Positions 33,687-41,611 of a DNA stretch of 64,000 bases are shown here, piece after piece (position 1 is the first letter of the stretch; each line of letters starts with the position of its first letter). The notes beneath the pieces were generated by a model. That model was not told the origin of the DNA. It saw only the letters and a list, made by a program, of their open reading frames with translations, and searched no databases. The position numbers were made by a program, and so were the translations under genes. Source of the stretch: UBA2040 sp002384725. Its GTDB lineage: Bacteria; Bacteroidota; Bacteroidia; Flavobacteriales_D; Crocinitomicaceae. The DNA is taken from contig CAWUXE010000020.1 of NCBI GenBank assembly GCA_963926475.1, positions 14,294 to 78,293 on the forward strand. The letters run 5' to 3'.

Positions 33687-34481
33687 TTATTTTAATTCTA
33701 TTATTGCTCCTTGAACATCATCACTCAACACACCATCTGGATCTTTATCACGTATTTCTTTCAAAGCTTTTGGCGACCGTACTTCGTAAATGAATACTGT
33801 GAGTCCTTGCGCTTTAAAATTAGTCACCTGAGCTTTGGAAATATCCGAGTTTTTCATAATTACTCCATTCAATTGTGGGTTAATTTGTTGCGCCTCATTT
33901 ACTTCGGACTCTATGTCATTAGCATAGATCACCTTAAAACCAGCGTTAATTATATGAGATATCCAATATGGGTTTCGAGTAATCACTCTTACCCGCGAAG
34001 GATTTTTCAAATATTCTGGCAAATCATTCAAAGCCAAAATCATATCATTTACGTCGATTGTTGAACCGTTGCAGCTGTTGAAATGGCGAAGATCCAATAA
34101 GATTCGTTTATCGGCATGTTGAAGATTCATGTCTTTCAATCGAACGAGTCTTTCTTTTCTCAGACCTTTGTATTTCAAATCTTCCAAATCTTGAAGAAGC
34201 AGATTTTCAATGCAACCCGAACTATTGGTATTTTCGGAAAGGTCATCTGGGTGATATGCCCATAAGTCACCATCTTTGGACAAATGAACGTCAATTTCAA
34301 CACCATCGGTACCTTCCATATCAAAACATAGTTGAATGGCTTCTTTCGAATTATCAACATAGACGCTACCTGAAAACTCAATTCCCATGCCTCCATGGCC
34401 GATGATTAAGATAGAAGTTGACTCCTCTTTTTTACAAGACAAAACGACGAAAAAGATCAGTATTAAAAATCTATAAATCAT
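33687..34481 (-). CDS. glycerophosphodiester phosphodiesterase-like lipoprotein
   Basis: A 264-residue GDPD/PI-PLC-like TIM-barrel protein with a lipoprotein signal (MIYRFLILIFFVVLSC, Cys16). IIGHGGMG replaces the usual HRG start, GVEIDVHLSKDGDLWAYHPDDL carries the conserved Glu, Asp and second His, and a C-terminal VFIYEVRSPKALKEIRDKDPDGVLSDD follows. The His in HGG and HPDD keep the general acid/base pair. It likely hydrolyses glycerophosphodiesters in the envelope. The start overlaps the upstream gene by 11 bp, indicating an operon. Confidence 0.85.
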   Translation of the reverse strand: MIYRFLILIFFVVLSCKKEESTSILIIGHGGMGIEFSGSVYVDNSKEAIQLCFDMEGTDGVEIDVHLSKDGDLWAYHPDDLSENTNSSGCIENLLLQDLEDLKYKGLRKERLVRLKDMNLQHADKRILLDLRHFNSCNGSTIDVNDMILALNDLPEYLKNPSRVRVITRNPYWISHIINAGFKVIYANDIESEVNEAQQINPQLNGVIMKNSDISKAQVTNFKAQGLTVFIYEVRSPKALKEIRDKDPDGVLSDDVQGAIIELK

Positions 34482-34980
34482 ATTTCAAACCCATTTGAAA
34501 GGAATATCCTGGAAAAAAATACCCCTTTGATTTGTTGTTCAGGCTTAGCTGACGAATACCATAATACGAACTTTGAAAAAAGTGAAATTTGTTCCCCACC
34601 GAAAAATAGTAACCGAGTCGGACATCATAATAATTATGGGAATTTTCTTCTTTGTCTAAATCGACAAAACCAGTTCCTAATTGAGCTGAAGGGCCAAAAA
34701 ACATTTTTTCACTTTTGAGGAAATCGCGCTGTCCGCCCAATGTAACCCACCAGAAATTGGATGGCTGAAAAAAAGTTCTTCTAATACCCAGAAGAAAATC
34801 ACCTTCAAACAACCATTTTTCCCAAGGTTTAAAGTAAAACCCTACACCAGCGAATATATCTTCGTTTTGAAAAGATGTTACAACGACTAATCCTTGTGTT
34901 TCAAACCAATAATCTTTATTTTCTTGACTAAAAGAGTTTAATGTCGAAAAGTAGACGAAAAGTAGAATCAACCATTTCAT
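34471..34980 (-). CDS. hypothetical secreted beta-rich protein
   Basis: A 169-residue protein with a signal peptide (MKWLILLFVYFSTLNSFSQ) and alternating aromatic strands (FFQPSNFWWVTLGGQRDFL, YYFSVGNKFHFFQSSYYGIRQ, ending YSFQMGLKYDL), consistent with a small outer-membrane barrel. The family is not recognised. It is the first gene of the unit with the GDPD lipoprotein and SUI1 protein, and has a TAATTTTG box 4 nt from its ATG. Confidence 0.7.
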   Translation of the reverse strand: MKWLILLFVYFSTLNSFSQENKDYWFETQGLVVVTSFQNEDIFAGVGFYFKPWEKWLFEGDFLLGIRRTFFQPSNFWWVTLGGQRDFLKSEKMFFGPSAQLGTGFVDLDKEENSHNYYDVRLGYYFSVGNKFHFFQSSYYGIRQLSLNNKSKGYFFPGYSFQMGLKYDL

Positions 34981-34984
34981 GGAA

Positions 34985-34992
34985 CAAAATTA
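34985..34992 (-). promoter_or_regulatory. Promoter -7 box
   Basis: Perfect TAATTTTG on the minus strand, 4 nt before the ATG at 34980. Confidence 0.5.
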
Positions 34993-35074
34993 AAAGAAAG
35001 TTGGGAATGAAGATTGACTTTCGACTTTGGTGGTCTTTTGACCAATTCGATAAAAAATTGCTCAATGCTCAAAA

Positions 35075-35224
35075 CTAGATTTTGGGACATTTCTTACAAT
35101 GCACGCCTTTCTTCTTGAACTTTTTACAGCATTTGCTCTTTTTGTCGCAAGAACAAGAGTCACATGTCAAGACAAATTCTTTAAGAAAATAGTTAATGTT
35201 ATTATGTACAAAAGGTTGTTTCAC
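35075..35224 (-). CDS. small Cys/Lys-rich protein (49 residues)
   Basis: A short frame from GTG 35224 to TAG 35075. The N-terminal 20 residues are mixed (KQPFVHNNINYFLKEFVL); the rest has seven Cys at positions 21, 24, 26, 32, 33, 43 and 46 among many Lys: CDSCSC, KCCKKFKKKG and CKKCPK. The spacing suggests a metal site or a nucleic-acid-binding knuckle. A perfect TACCTTTG box lies 20 nt upstream (35245-35252). It is divergent from the zinc protease/RimK fusion. No family assigned; a non-coding explanation is unlikely given the promoter and composition. Confidence 0.6.
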   Translation of the reverse strand: MKQPFVHNNINYFLKEFVLTCDSCSCDKKSKCCKKFKKKGVHCKKCPKI

Positions 35225-35244
35225 TTATTTAGAATGGTTCTATG

Positions 35245-35252
35245 CAAAGGTA
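35245..35252 (-). promoter_or_regulatory. Promoter -7 box for the small Cys-rich protein
   Basis: Perfect TACCTTTG on the minus strand, 20 nt before the GTG at 35224. Confidence 0.5.
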
Positions 35253-35413
35253 AATCATTGTTGAAAATAATCTCTCACCTTTTTGTGGTATTTTGCAACA
35301 AAAAGTTTTGGGAAATCGAAAAATTTCTTTCTGATATACCCCTAAAGGCATCTATAGCTGTATTTCGTTAGTTTTCGATACCTTGCAAAACAATTGGAAA
35401 GAATACCAAATAA

Positions 35414-36622
35414 ATGACGCAAAATAAGATTGTTGTAGGAAGTGAAGAATGGTGTGGGTTGCCGAATTTGAATATTCCAGCCATAAAAACGCGTGTCGAT
35501 TCTGGTGCAAAAACCACGGCATTGCATGCAGTTAACATTACTCCTTTTGATAAAAATGGGAGTGCTTGGGTGAGATTCGAAGTCCATCCGATACAATACG
35601 ACGGCAAAACAACTCTAATTTGTGAATCACCCGTGGTCGATAAAAGACGAGTTAAAAGCTCAAGTGGAATTGGTGAATTGCGCTACGTGATTAATTCTCA
35701 AATTTCAATTGGCGAAAATACTTGGGAAATTGAGGTTACCCTTACTAATAGAGATAGTATGGGGTATAGAATGTTGCTCGGTCGACAAGCCATGGCCGGC
35801 AGAATGTTGGTTGACCCTCAAGTTTCTTTTCAATTTGGTAAAGTTTCAGATGAGGAGTTAGACAAACATTACCACAATTTCATCAAGGCTCCAACAGGAT
35901 TGCACATCGCTTTATTGGCAACGAATCCAAATTTATACAGTAATCGACGAATTATTGAAGCAGCCGAAGAACGCGGACATTTCATGGATTTTTTAAATAT
36001 TACCGACTTTTCGATAGAGTTGAACAATGCGAAAGCTATCATGAAATACAAGGGCGAAGAATTATCGACCAAATACGATGTCATCATTCCTCGTATTCGT
36101 CTCAACTTAACTAAGTTTGGCTGTGCAGTGGTTCGACATTTTGGATCAATTGGAACGTACACACAAAACTCGGCTCAAGCTATTGCTCAGTCTAGAAATT
36201 CATTACTAATGCTACAGCGAATTGTAGCGAGTGGGGTTTTAATTCCACCGACTCAATTGTTGCCTTCAAAATCAGAAAGCATTGTGAACCAAGCTCCTTT
36301 GGATGGCAAGCAAATTCGTTGCTTCGTTATAAATGGTTTGGTTAAAGCTACAATACTAAAATCTAAATCGGAAGATGGCACCACGAAATTGACGCCAATA
36401 AAAATCAGTAAAGAGGAGCGAAAAATGGCCGGATTAGCCGTTAAAACACTGAATTTGAAAGTGGCGGGAGTGGATTTGATTCAAAACAAAGAAGGGACGT
36501 ATGTTCAAAATGTCTATTCATCACCAAGTTTGAATGGAATCGAAGCTACAACAGCGGCAGATTTGGCAGAAATGATGATACTCGGTATAGAAAAAAACTT
36601 GAAATATACTTACATTGTATAG
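35414..36622 (+). CDS. RimB-like zinc protease fused to a degenerate RimK-like ATP-grasp domain
   Basis: A 402-residue two-domain protein. Residues 5-140 match the retropepsin-like 'ATP-dependent zinc protease' family with the active-site motif DSGAKTTALHA at about 29-39. Residues 162-395 align with RimK (IALLATNPNLYSNRRIIEAAEERGH; YDVIIPRI; VAGVDLI). Compared with E. coli RimK, about 60 residues between LQRIVASGVLIPPT and IRCFVINGLVKA are missing, which is where the ATP-binding lysines and hinge lie. The metal-binding MEVNASPGLEG is changed to VQNVYSSPSLNG. The ligase half therefore looks catalytically dead and may be a binding or scaffold domain. Domain identities are firm; inactivity is inferred from missing residues. 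Confidence 0.82.
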   Translation: MTQNKIVVGSEEWCGLPNLNIPAIKTRVDSGAKTTALHAVNITPFDKNGSAWVRFEVHPIQYDGKTTLICESPVVDKRRVKSSSGIGELRYVINSQISIGENTWEIEVTLTNRDSMGYRMLLGRQAMAGRMLVDPQVSFQFGKVSDEELDKHYHNFIKAPTGLHIALLATNPNLYSNRRIIEAAEERGHFMDFLNITDFSIELNNAKAIMKYKGEELSTKYDVIIPRIRLNLTKFGCAVVRHFGSIGTYTQNSAQAIAQSRNSLLMLQRIVASGVLIPPTQLLPSKSESIVNQAPLDGKQIRCFVINGLVKATILKSKSEDGTTKLTPIKISKEERKMAGLAVKTLNLKVAGVDLIQNKEGTYVQNVYSSPSLNGIEATTAADLAEMMILGIEKNLKYTYIV

Positions 36623-36731
36623 GCGTATGATTTGGATTCTAAAATACACGCTGGTCGTCATCATCAATGTTATTTAAGTCTTTAAGTCATACTCTAATTG
36701 CTGGTGAACTTAAAATCTCCTTAAATTATCC

Positions 36732-36739
36732 TAATTTTG
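36732..36739 (+). promoter_or_regulatory. Promoter -7 box
   Basis: Perfect TAATTTTG, 5 nt before the ATG at 36745; it lies inside the longer frame from 36667 and argues against that upstream start. Confidence 0.5.
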
Positions 36740-36744
36740 CCTCA

Positions 36745-37218
36745 ATGAAAATCGCCAGTCTCAAAGAAATTAAGGACGAACTAAAGCATTCCAGTCAAGA
36801 GGAAATAATTGATTATTGTCTTCGAATGGTGAAATACAAAAAGGACAACAAAGAGCTCCTCACCTATTTAATGTTTGAATCGGAGAATGATGAACTATAC
36901 ATTTCTGATATCAAGGAAGAAATGGATCTTTTGTTTTCCGAAGTGAACAAAACCAACATGTGGGCGGCCAAGAAGAACGTTCGCCGGATCTTGGCCAAGT
37001 TGAAAAAATACATTCGCTATGCCCACAAGAAAGAGGTTGAAGTTGAAATCTTACTCTATTTCTGTCAAAAGTTGAATGGGATGCAACATGTGCTTCAAAG
37101 AAACAAAGTACTCCGCAATACTTTAGACATGCAATTGAGTTTGGTTCAAAAAGCCATCAGCACCTTACATCCTGATTTACAACAAGATTACCAACAAAGT
37201 TTGTCCGAATTTAGCTGA
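36745..37218 (+). CDS. hypothetical all-helical protein
   Basis: A 157-residue cytoplasmic protein, rich in Lys/Glu and predicted wholly helical (LKEIKDELKHSSQEEIIDYCLRMVKYKKDNKELLTYLMFE; AAKKNVRRILAKLKKYIRYAHKKEVEVEILLYFCQKLNG). I use the ATG at 36745 because the promoter box lies between it and the longer start at 36667. No family is recognised. It is convergent with the next gene, 2 bp apart. Confidence 0.7.
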   Translation: MKIASLKEIKDELKHSSQEEIIDYCLRMVKYKKDNKELLTYLMFESENDELYISDIKEEMDLLFSEVNKTNMWAAKKNVRRILAKLKKYIRYAHKKEVEVEILLYFCQKLNGMQHVLQRNKVLRNTLDMQLSLVQKAISTLHPDLQQDYQQSLSEFS

Positions 37219-37220
37219 GA

Positions 37221-37898
37221 TTATTCACCCTTTTTTACGCCAATTCCAATTTTAATTCCAGCAGTAACAAACCAACGAGCATCTGTAGTTCGTTGTTCTT
37301 GCCAAACACCTGTTCCTCCCCAAGGATCATATTGATTAAACGCTTGTTTCACGTCAACAGATTTTATACCCATACCCATATAGGTATCTAAACCAAAGTA
37401 TTTTGACACCCAACTTTGTGCACCAAATAAAAATCCGAAACTCATTTCTTGACGGAAACCATCAAACGCTGGTCCATTTGGATTGTAGAAGTCTTGAAAC
37501 TGATAATTGAAATAACGAAAATCAAGAATTGGTGATACATAGAATCCGTTCATTACATATTTATCTTCAATCGGATAAAAACGAATACCCCCATTTATAT
37601 GGAACCCTAGTTGACTGCCAGTTGTATTGTATAATCCGTTAATATCTCCGACAATTCCATGTCCATTTCCAAACGGTGAAATATTGGAGATGGTTGGTCC
37701 TAAGTTGAGTTCAACACTTGTTCGGTCACCTATTGCTTGTTCGACTCCAAACTCAATCATTCCGCTAAAAATCTTTGTTGGGGTAAATTTAATAACAGTT
37801 TCAGCTTCCGTTTTTGACTGGAAACTTTTCATTTTCTGACCAAAAGCAGTAGTGGTGATAACCAGTGTGAATGAGAATAGTATGATTACTTTTTTCAT
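37221..37898 (-). CDS. hypothetical outer-membrane beta-barrel protein
   Basis: A 225-residue protein with a signal peptide (MKKVIILFSFTLVITTTAFGQ). It has an 8-strand-like pattern: GMIEFGVEQAIGDRTSVELNLGP, LGFHINGGIRFYPIEDKYVMNGFYVSPILDFRYF, FGFLFGAQSWVSKYFGLDTYMGMGIKS and a final WFVTAGIKIGIGVKKGE. This resembles the outer-membrane beta-barrel superfamily (OmpA/OmpW-like sizes), but no specific family or ligand is recognised. Confidence 0.72.
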   Translation of the reverse strand: MKKVIILFSFTLVITTTAFGQKMKSFQSKTEAETVIKFTPTKIFSGMIEFGVEQAIGDRTSVELNLGPTISNISPFGNGHGIVGDINGLYNTTGSQLGFHINGGIRFYPIEDKYVMNGFYVSPILDFRYFNYQFQDFYNPNGPAFDGFRQEMSFGFLFGAQSWVSKYFGLDTYMGMGIKSVDVKQAFNQYDPWGGTGVWQEQRTTDARWFVTAGIKIGIGVKKGE

Positions 37899-37980
37899 AG
37901 TACAATAATAGGTAAGAAATTATTTTAAACAATATTATTTACGTTTTCTTTTCTGCTAAACGCTCTTGCAATTGGAATAT

Positions 37981-37988
37981 TATCTTTG
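37981..37988 (+). promoter_or_regulatory. Promoter -7 box
   Basis: Perfect TATCTTTG, 25 nt before the ATG at 38014. Confidence 0.45.
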
Positions 37989-38013
37989 TTCAAAATTTTA
38001 ACATTTACGAAAA

Positions 38014-38544
38014 ATGCACCTCCAATTTAAGATTTCTGAAAAAGATTTTCTCACGTTTCAATTGTACACTTTATCGAAGTCTGAAAAAGTACAACAGAGA
38101 ATGAAAAGAGGCCGTATTTTTGCAACAATTTTAGGAGTAATCCTAGCGTTCAACTTATTCATTACGGATGCAATGTATGCTGGAATCGTTATGGTTGTAG
38201 GAATAGGCTTAATCTATTACTTCTACCCGCAATACCACAAATGGAGGATGAAACGCAACTTTGCAAAGTACATTAAACACAACTACAACGATCGATTTGA
38301 CAAGGAGGAAGAATTAACAGTCCATGACAAAGGTATTCTTTCGAAAAACATGTCTGGCGAAGGTGAAATCCCGAAATCAGAATTGACGAAATTAATAGAA
38401 ATTCAGGATTTGTTTATAATTGGAATGAAAAATGGCGCGGCGATAATAATTCCTAAAAATGAGGTGAATGAGGCATCACGACTAAAATCTGCTGTAAAAA
38501 ACATAGGGGTTGGATATGTCGCAGAGCTCGATTGGAAATATTAG
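38014..38544 (+). CDS. YcxB-like membrane protein
   Basis: A 176-residue protein with two transmembrane helices at about residues 35-75 (IFATILGVILAFNLFIT, AGIVMVVGIGLIYYFYPQY) and a soluble C-terminal domain with VHDKGILSKNMSGEGEIPKSELTKLIEIQDLFIIGMKNGAAIIIPKNEV, the pattern of YcxB-like proteins (PH-like fold). Function of the family is unknown. Convergent and directly adjoining the deacetylase gene. Confidence 0.75.
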   Translation: MHLQFKISEKDFLTFQLYTLSKSEKVQQRMKRGRIFATILGVILAFNLFITDAMYAGIVMVVGIGLIYYFYPQYHKWRMKRNFAKYIKHNYNDRFDKEEELTVHDKGILSKNMSGEGEIPKSELTKLIEIQDLFIIGMKNGAAIIIPKNEVNEASRLKSAVKNIGVGYVAELDWKY

Positions 38545-39447
38545 TTAGAAAAAATCGCGCTGAATTTGACGAAACAGAGACGCGTGACCGTCCACGATTA
38601 CTTTTATATCCTTAGAATATCCACCACCCATCGCCGCAACCATGGGCACATTTAGTCCAGCAACAAAATTAAGCACCATCGCATCTCGGCTTTTCACACC
38701 ATCTTGTGTTAGTCCCAATTTGCCCAATTTATCGCTTTTTAACACATCTACGCCCGATTGATATAAAACGAATTCAGGTTGAAAACGTCCTAATATTTCA
38801 TCTAAAGATTTATCTAAATGCTTTAAATAATACTTGTCGTCGCAATTTAATTCCAACTCTACATCTAAATCTGATTTCTCTTTTTTCAAGGGATAGTTGT
38901 CCTTGCCGTGCATAGAAAAAGTAAAAACATCTTCATTTTCGGCAAATATTTCGGCCGTACCGTTACCCTGATGAACATCTAAATCTAATATAAGCACCTT
39001 GTTCACTTTGCAAGAATCTAGAAGGTATTTCGCTGAAATTGCATGGTCATTCAACAAACAAAAGCCTTCGCCTCGATCTGCGTATGCATGGTGTGTTCCG
39101 CCGGCAATATTTGCGGCAAAACCAGATTCCAAAGCATAATCACAGGCTCTTCTCGTTCCTTCCATGATCAACTGTTCTCTGTGTATCAATTGCTCGTTAT
39201 GGACAAAACCAGTAATACGTTGTTCACGTGGTGAGAGTTTTAAATTGTATAAACGAGTAAGGTATTCCGCAGAATGCACGGCAGAAATGTAAGTTTTATC
39301 AATTACCTCTGGCTGAAAAAAATTGACGTGTTCAAGCGTACCTTCATGCAACAATTGTTTGGGCAACAGGTCATACTTCTCCATCGGAAACTTATGGTTG
39401 TCTGGTACAGGGAAAACGTATTCTTCGTGCCAAGCAATTTTAAACAT
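38545..39447 (-). CDS. histone deacetylase superfamily protein
   Basis: A 300-residue zinc-dependent deacetylase-fold enzyme (class similar to AcuC and acetylpolyamine amidohydrolases). Active-site features are GGTHHAYADRGEGFCLLNDHAISAKYLL, the zinc motif LDLDVHQGNGTAEIF, SMHGKDNYP, QSGVDVL and GGGY. The substrate in bacteria could be an acetylated protein or polyamine and is not clear. It begins 7 bp after the restored reading frame of the SiaB-like gene, so both may be in one transcript. Confidence 0.9.
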   Translation of the reverse strand: MFKIAWHEEYVFPVPDNHKFPMEKYDLLPKQLLHEGTLEHVNFFQPEVIDKTYISAVHSAEYLTRLYNLKLSPREQRITGFVHNEQLIHREQLIMEGTRRACDYALESGFAANIAGGTHHAYADRGEGFCLLNDHAISAKYLLDSCKVNKVLILDLDVHQGNGTAEIFAENEDVFTFSMHGKDNYPLKKEKSDLDVELELNCDDKYYLKHLDKSLDEILGRFQPEFVLYQSGVDVLKSDKLGKLGLTQDGVKSRDAMVLNFVAGLNVPMVAAMGGGYSKDIKVIVDGHASLFRQIQRDFF

Positions 39448-39497
39448 AGACTTTTAATAAGGTGCTAAACAAAGAAACATTAATATCTCTTTGTTGT

Positions 39498-40016
39498 TCA
39501 CGTTTTCATCAAACTCAACGGTGAATAGGCATTCGAAAGTGCTCCGAGAATCGCCCCTCCTCTTTCAGAAATAGCACAATTAACCAAGCGCTTCATGTAG
39601 AATTTTTTGGTTTCATCCATGGACAATCCATTCAGATAATCAAGATATTCGGACATGACTAAGATTTCACTTTTTGGTGAAACATTGAAGAAATGAATTC
39701 GATAGGCATCTTTCGTTTTCACCAAAAGACTTGCACCCATATGTTTTCCACCTTCACTTTCTCTTCCATGCTTGTATATATTTTGAAGGCCTTCGACGAA
39801 AATTGTAAAGATTCTTTTTGAGGTAGTTCGCTGTTCTATATTTTGAATTAATTTATGCTCGACATCATCAATAATAGTAGAAATAGAATTCTCATTAATA
39901 TCCCCAAAATATTCGGTAACAACAACACCGTCCAATAAATCATTTTTTCGACTTTTTGTCCGGTCATAAATTTGCCTTAACAGATAGGCAGGTGTATTGT
40001 AACTTATTTCAACCAT
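39498..40016 (-). CDS. SiaB-family protein, probably frameshifted near the C-terminus
   Basis: A 172-residue frame of the SiaB/DUF6272 family, HATPase-like kinases that phosphorylate small partner proteins. IFVEGLQNIYKHGRESEGG is the ATP-fold N-box region and ISERGGAILGALSNAYSPL the equivalent of the family's SEKGGAGLG region. The frame then runs into a stop (LMKT). Reading one base earlier from that point gives EFDENVNNKEILMFLCLAPY and a stop at 39454, just 6 bp before the next gene, and restores the usual family length of about 187 residues. A single-base deletion or sequencing error near 39515 is the likely cause. Confidence 0.72.
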   Translation of the reverse strand: MVEISYNTPAYLLRQIYDRTKSRKNDLLDGVVVTEYFGDINENSISTIIDDVEHKLIQNIEQRTTSKRIFTIFVEGLQNIYKHGRESEGGKHMGASLLVKTKDAYRIHFFNVSPKSEILVMSEYLDYLNGLSMDETKKFYMKRLVNCAISERGGAILGALSNAYSPLSLMKT

Positions 40017-40159
40017 TAACTATGGTAATGATTTGATTTAATTCTCTTCCTTAACGTCCTCAAAAGCTTAAAGTTGCATCTAACTTTTATAAAAATACTA
40101 AAAATAGCAGTGCTACACCAAGTCTAAGAACTAATCGCCTATTAATTAAGGTCTTTAAT

Positions 40160-40642
40160 TCAAGAGTTAATAACAATTTTATCCACGATTTCAATTACAG
40201 CAGGACATACATCCAAGTTTTTTTGTGTTAAGCCCATAATCTGGTGCATGTTCTTTCTATCGGTATGCGGATACTCTCTGCAGGCCAAAGGTCGAACATC
40301 GTATATATTACATTTATTGGTATCGTGGTCCAAGAAAGCGCAGGGCGAACTATTCAAAACATAATCTTGGTCCTCGTCCAAGTGGAGATAATCCGATATG
40401 AAATTCTTTTCGGAGGTTCTCAAATTTTTTGAGATACGTTTAATATCTATATCTCTGAAAATAGGGCTTGTTGTTTTACAGCAATTGGCGCAATCCAAGC
40501 AATCAATTTTGGCAAATGCTTTATCGTGTTCGGCGTGAAACAATTGATCAAGCTTTTTTCCTTTTAACTTATTGTTTTTGAAGAATTTGGCAGAATCTTC
40601 TTTTACTTTTATTCCTTTGGTTAATATATCTCCGTACTTCAT
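40160..40642 (-). CDS. YkgJ family cysteine-cluster protein
   Basis: A 160-residue protein with the zinc- or iron-binding cluster of the YkgJ/UPF0153 family: CLDCANCCK near residue 48-56, then SPCAFLDHDTNKCNIYDVRPLACREYPHTD and a late Cys (VCPAV). The exact role of the family is not established. It follows folD on the minus strand with a gap of 11 bp and may be co-transcribed. Confidence 0.88.
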   Translation of the reverse strand: MKYGDILTKGIKVKEDSAKFFKNNKLKGKKLDQLFHAEHDKAFAKIDCLDCANCCKTTSPIFRDIDIKRISKNLRTSEKNFISDYLHLDEDQDYVLNSSPCAFLDHDTNKCNIYDVRPLACREYPHTDRKNMHQIMGLTQKNLDVCPAVIEIVDKIVINS

Positions 40643-40653
40643 TGTTTCTCGTT

Positions 40654-41532
40654 TTACTTGCCTTTTAGTTCCATTGCTCGCAGTGTGTTAATCATCAAAG
40701 AAGCGATAGTCATTGGTCCTACTCCACCTGGCACTGGCGTGATAAACGAACATTTTGGTGCGACCTCATCAAAATCTACATCTCCGCGTAAACGCCAACC
40801 TCTAGCTCTGGAATCGTCTGGAACGCGTGTTGTCCCTACGTCGATTACAACGGCACCCTCTTTCACCATGTCGGGTTTTACAAAACCGGGTTTTCCAATT
40901 GCAGAAATTAAAATATCTGCGGTAAGACAAATCTCTTTTATGTTTTGAGTTCTACTATGGGTAAGCGTTACAGTGCAATTTCCAGGATCAGCATTTCTGG
41001 ATAGCATAATGGAAACTGGCATTCCAACGATATTGCTTCGTCCGATAACAACGCATCTTTTACCGGAGGTTTCAATTCCATTTCGTTTTATGATTTCGAC
41101 TATTCCAGCTGGTGTTGCGGGCAAAAATCCAGGAAGATTTAAAACCATATTGCCCAAATTCACGGGGTGAAAACCATCCACATCTTTCATTGGATCGATG
41201 GCTTGGGTCACCCTTAATTCGTCGATATGATCGGGCAAAGGAAGTTGAACGATGAAACCGTCTATGCTCTTATCCTCATTCAATTGTTGCACTTTTCCCA
41301 AAAGAATTTCTTCGGAAACAGATGAATCGTAACGAATCAAAGTGCTTTCGAAACCAATTTGATCGCATGCCTTCACTTTCGCATTGACGTAAGTCATTGA
41401 ACCACCATCGTTTCCAACCAAAATAGCGGCTAGATGTGGGATTTTCTTCCCTTCTAGTTTTCTTTGTGCTACTTTTTGAGCAAGTTCTTTTTTTATTTCA
41501 TCGGAAGTTTTTTTTCCATCTAATAATTGCAT
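40654..41532 (-). CDS. folD: bifunctional methylenetetrahydrofolate dehydrogenase/cyclohydrolase
   Basis: A 292-residue FolD that interconverts 5,10-methylene- and 10-formyl-tetrahydrofolate. ATG 41532 (MQLLDGKKTSDEIKKEL) matches the family start; a frame open to 41613 is rejected because it crosses the promoter. SMTYVNAKVKACDQIGF carries the active-site Tyr and Lys; DGFIVQLPLPDHID, VIGRSNIVGMPVSIMLSRNAD and ITPVPGGVGPMTIASLMINT are diagnostic. Confidence 0.97.
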   Translation of the reverse strand: MQLLDGKKTSDEIKKELAQKVAQRKLEGKKIPHLAAILVGNDGGSMTYVNAKVKACDQIGFESTLIRYDSSVSEEILLGKVQQLNEDKSIDGFIVQLPLPDHIDELRVTQAIDPMKDVDGFHPVNLGNMVLNLPGFLPATPAGIVEIIKRNGIETSGKRCVVIGRSNIVGMPVSIMLSRNADPGNCTVTLTHSRTQNIKEICLTADILISAIGKPGFVKPDMVKEGAVVIDVGTTRVPDDSRARGWRLRGDVDFDEVAPKCSFITPVPGGVGPMTIASLMINTLRAMELKGK

Positions 41533-41548
41533 GCTAAGTAATTTTTGA

Positions 41549-41556
41549 CAAAGATA
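41549..41556 (-). promoter_or_regulatory. Promoter -7 box for folD
   Basis: Perfect TATCTTTG on the minus strand, 16 nt before the folD ATG; divergent from the box at 41600. Confidence 0.5.
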
Positions 41557-41599
41557 ATCAGCTTTTTGAAAAGAGTTGGAGATATAATTCTTCTGTTCG

Positions 41600-41607
41600 T
41601 ATATTTG
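41600..41607 (+). promoter_or_regulatory. Promoter -7 box
   Basis: Perfect TATATTTG, 4 nt before the ATG at 41612. Confidence 0.5.
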
Positions 41608-41611
41608 GGAC

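Noticed and set aside
35099..35371. Plus-strand 90-residue reading frame
   Set aside because: It is the opposite strand of the small Cys-rich gene and its promoter; its protein has no domain features.
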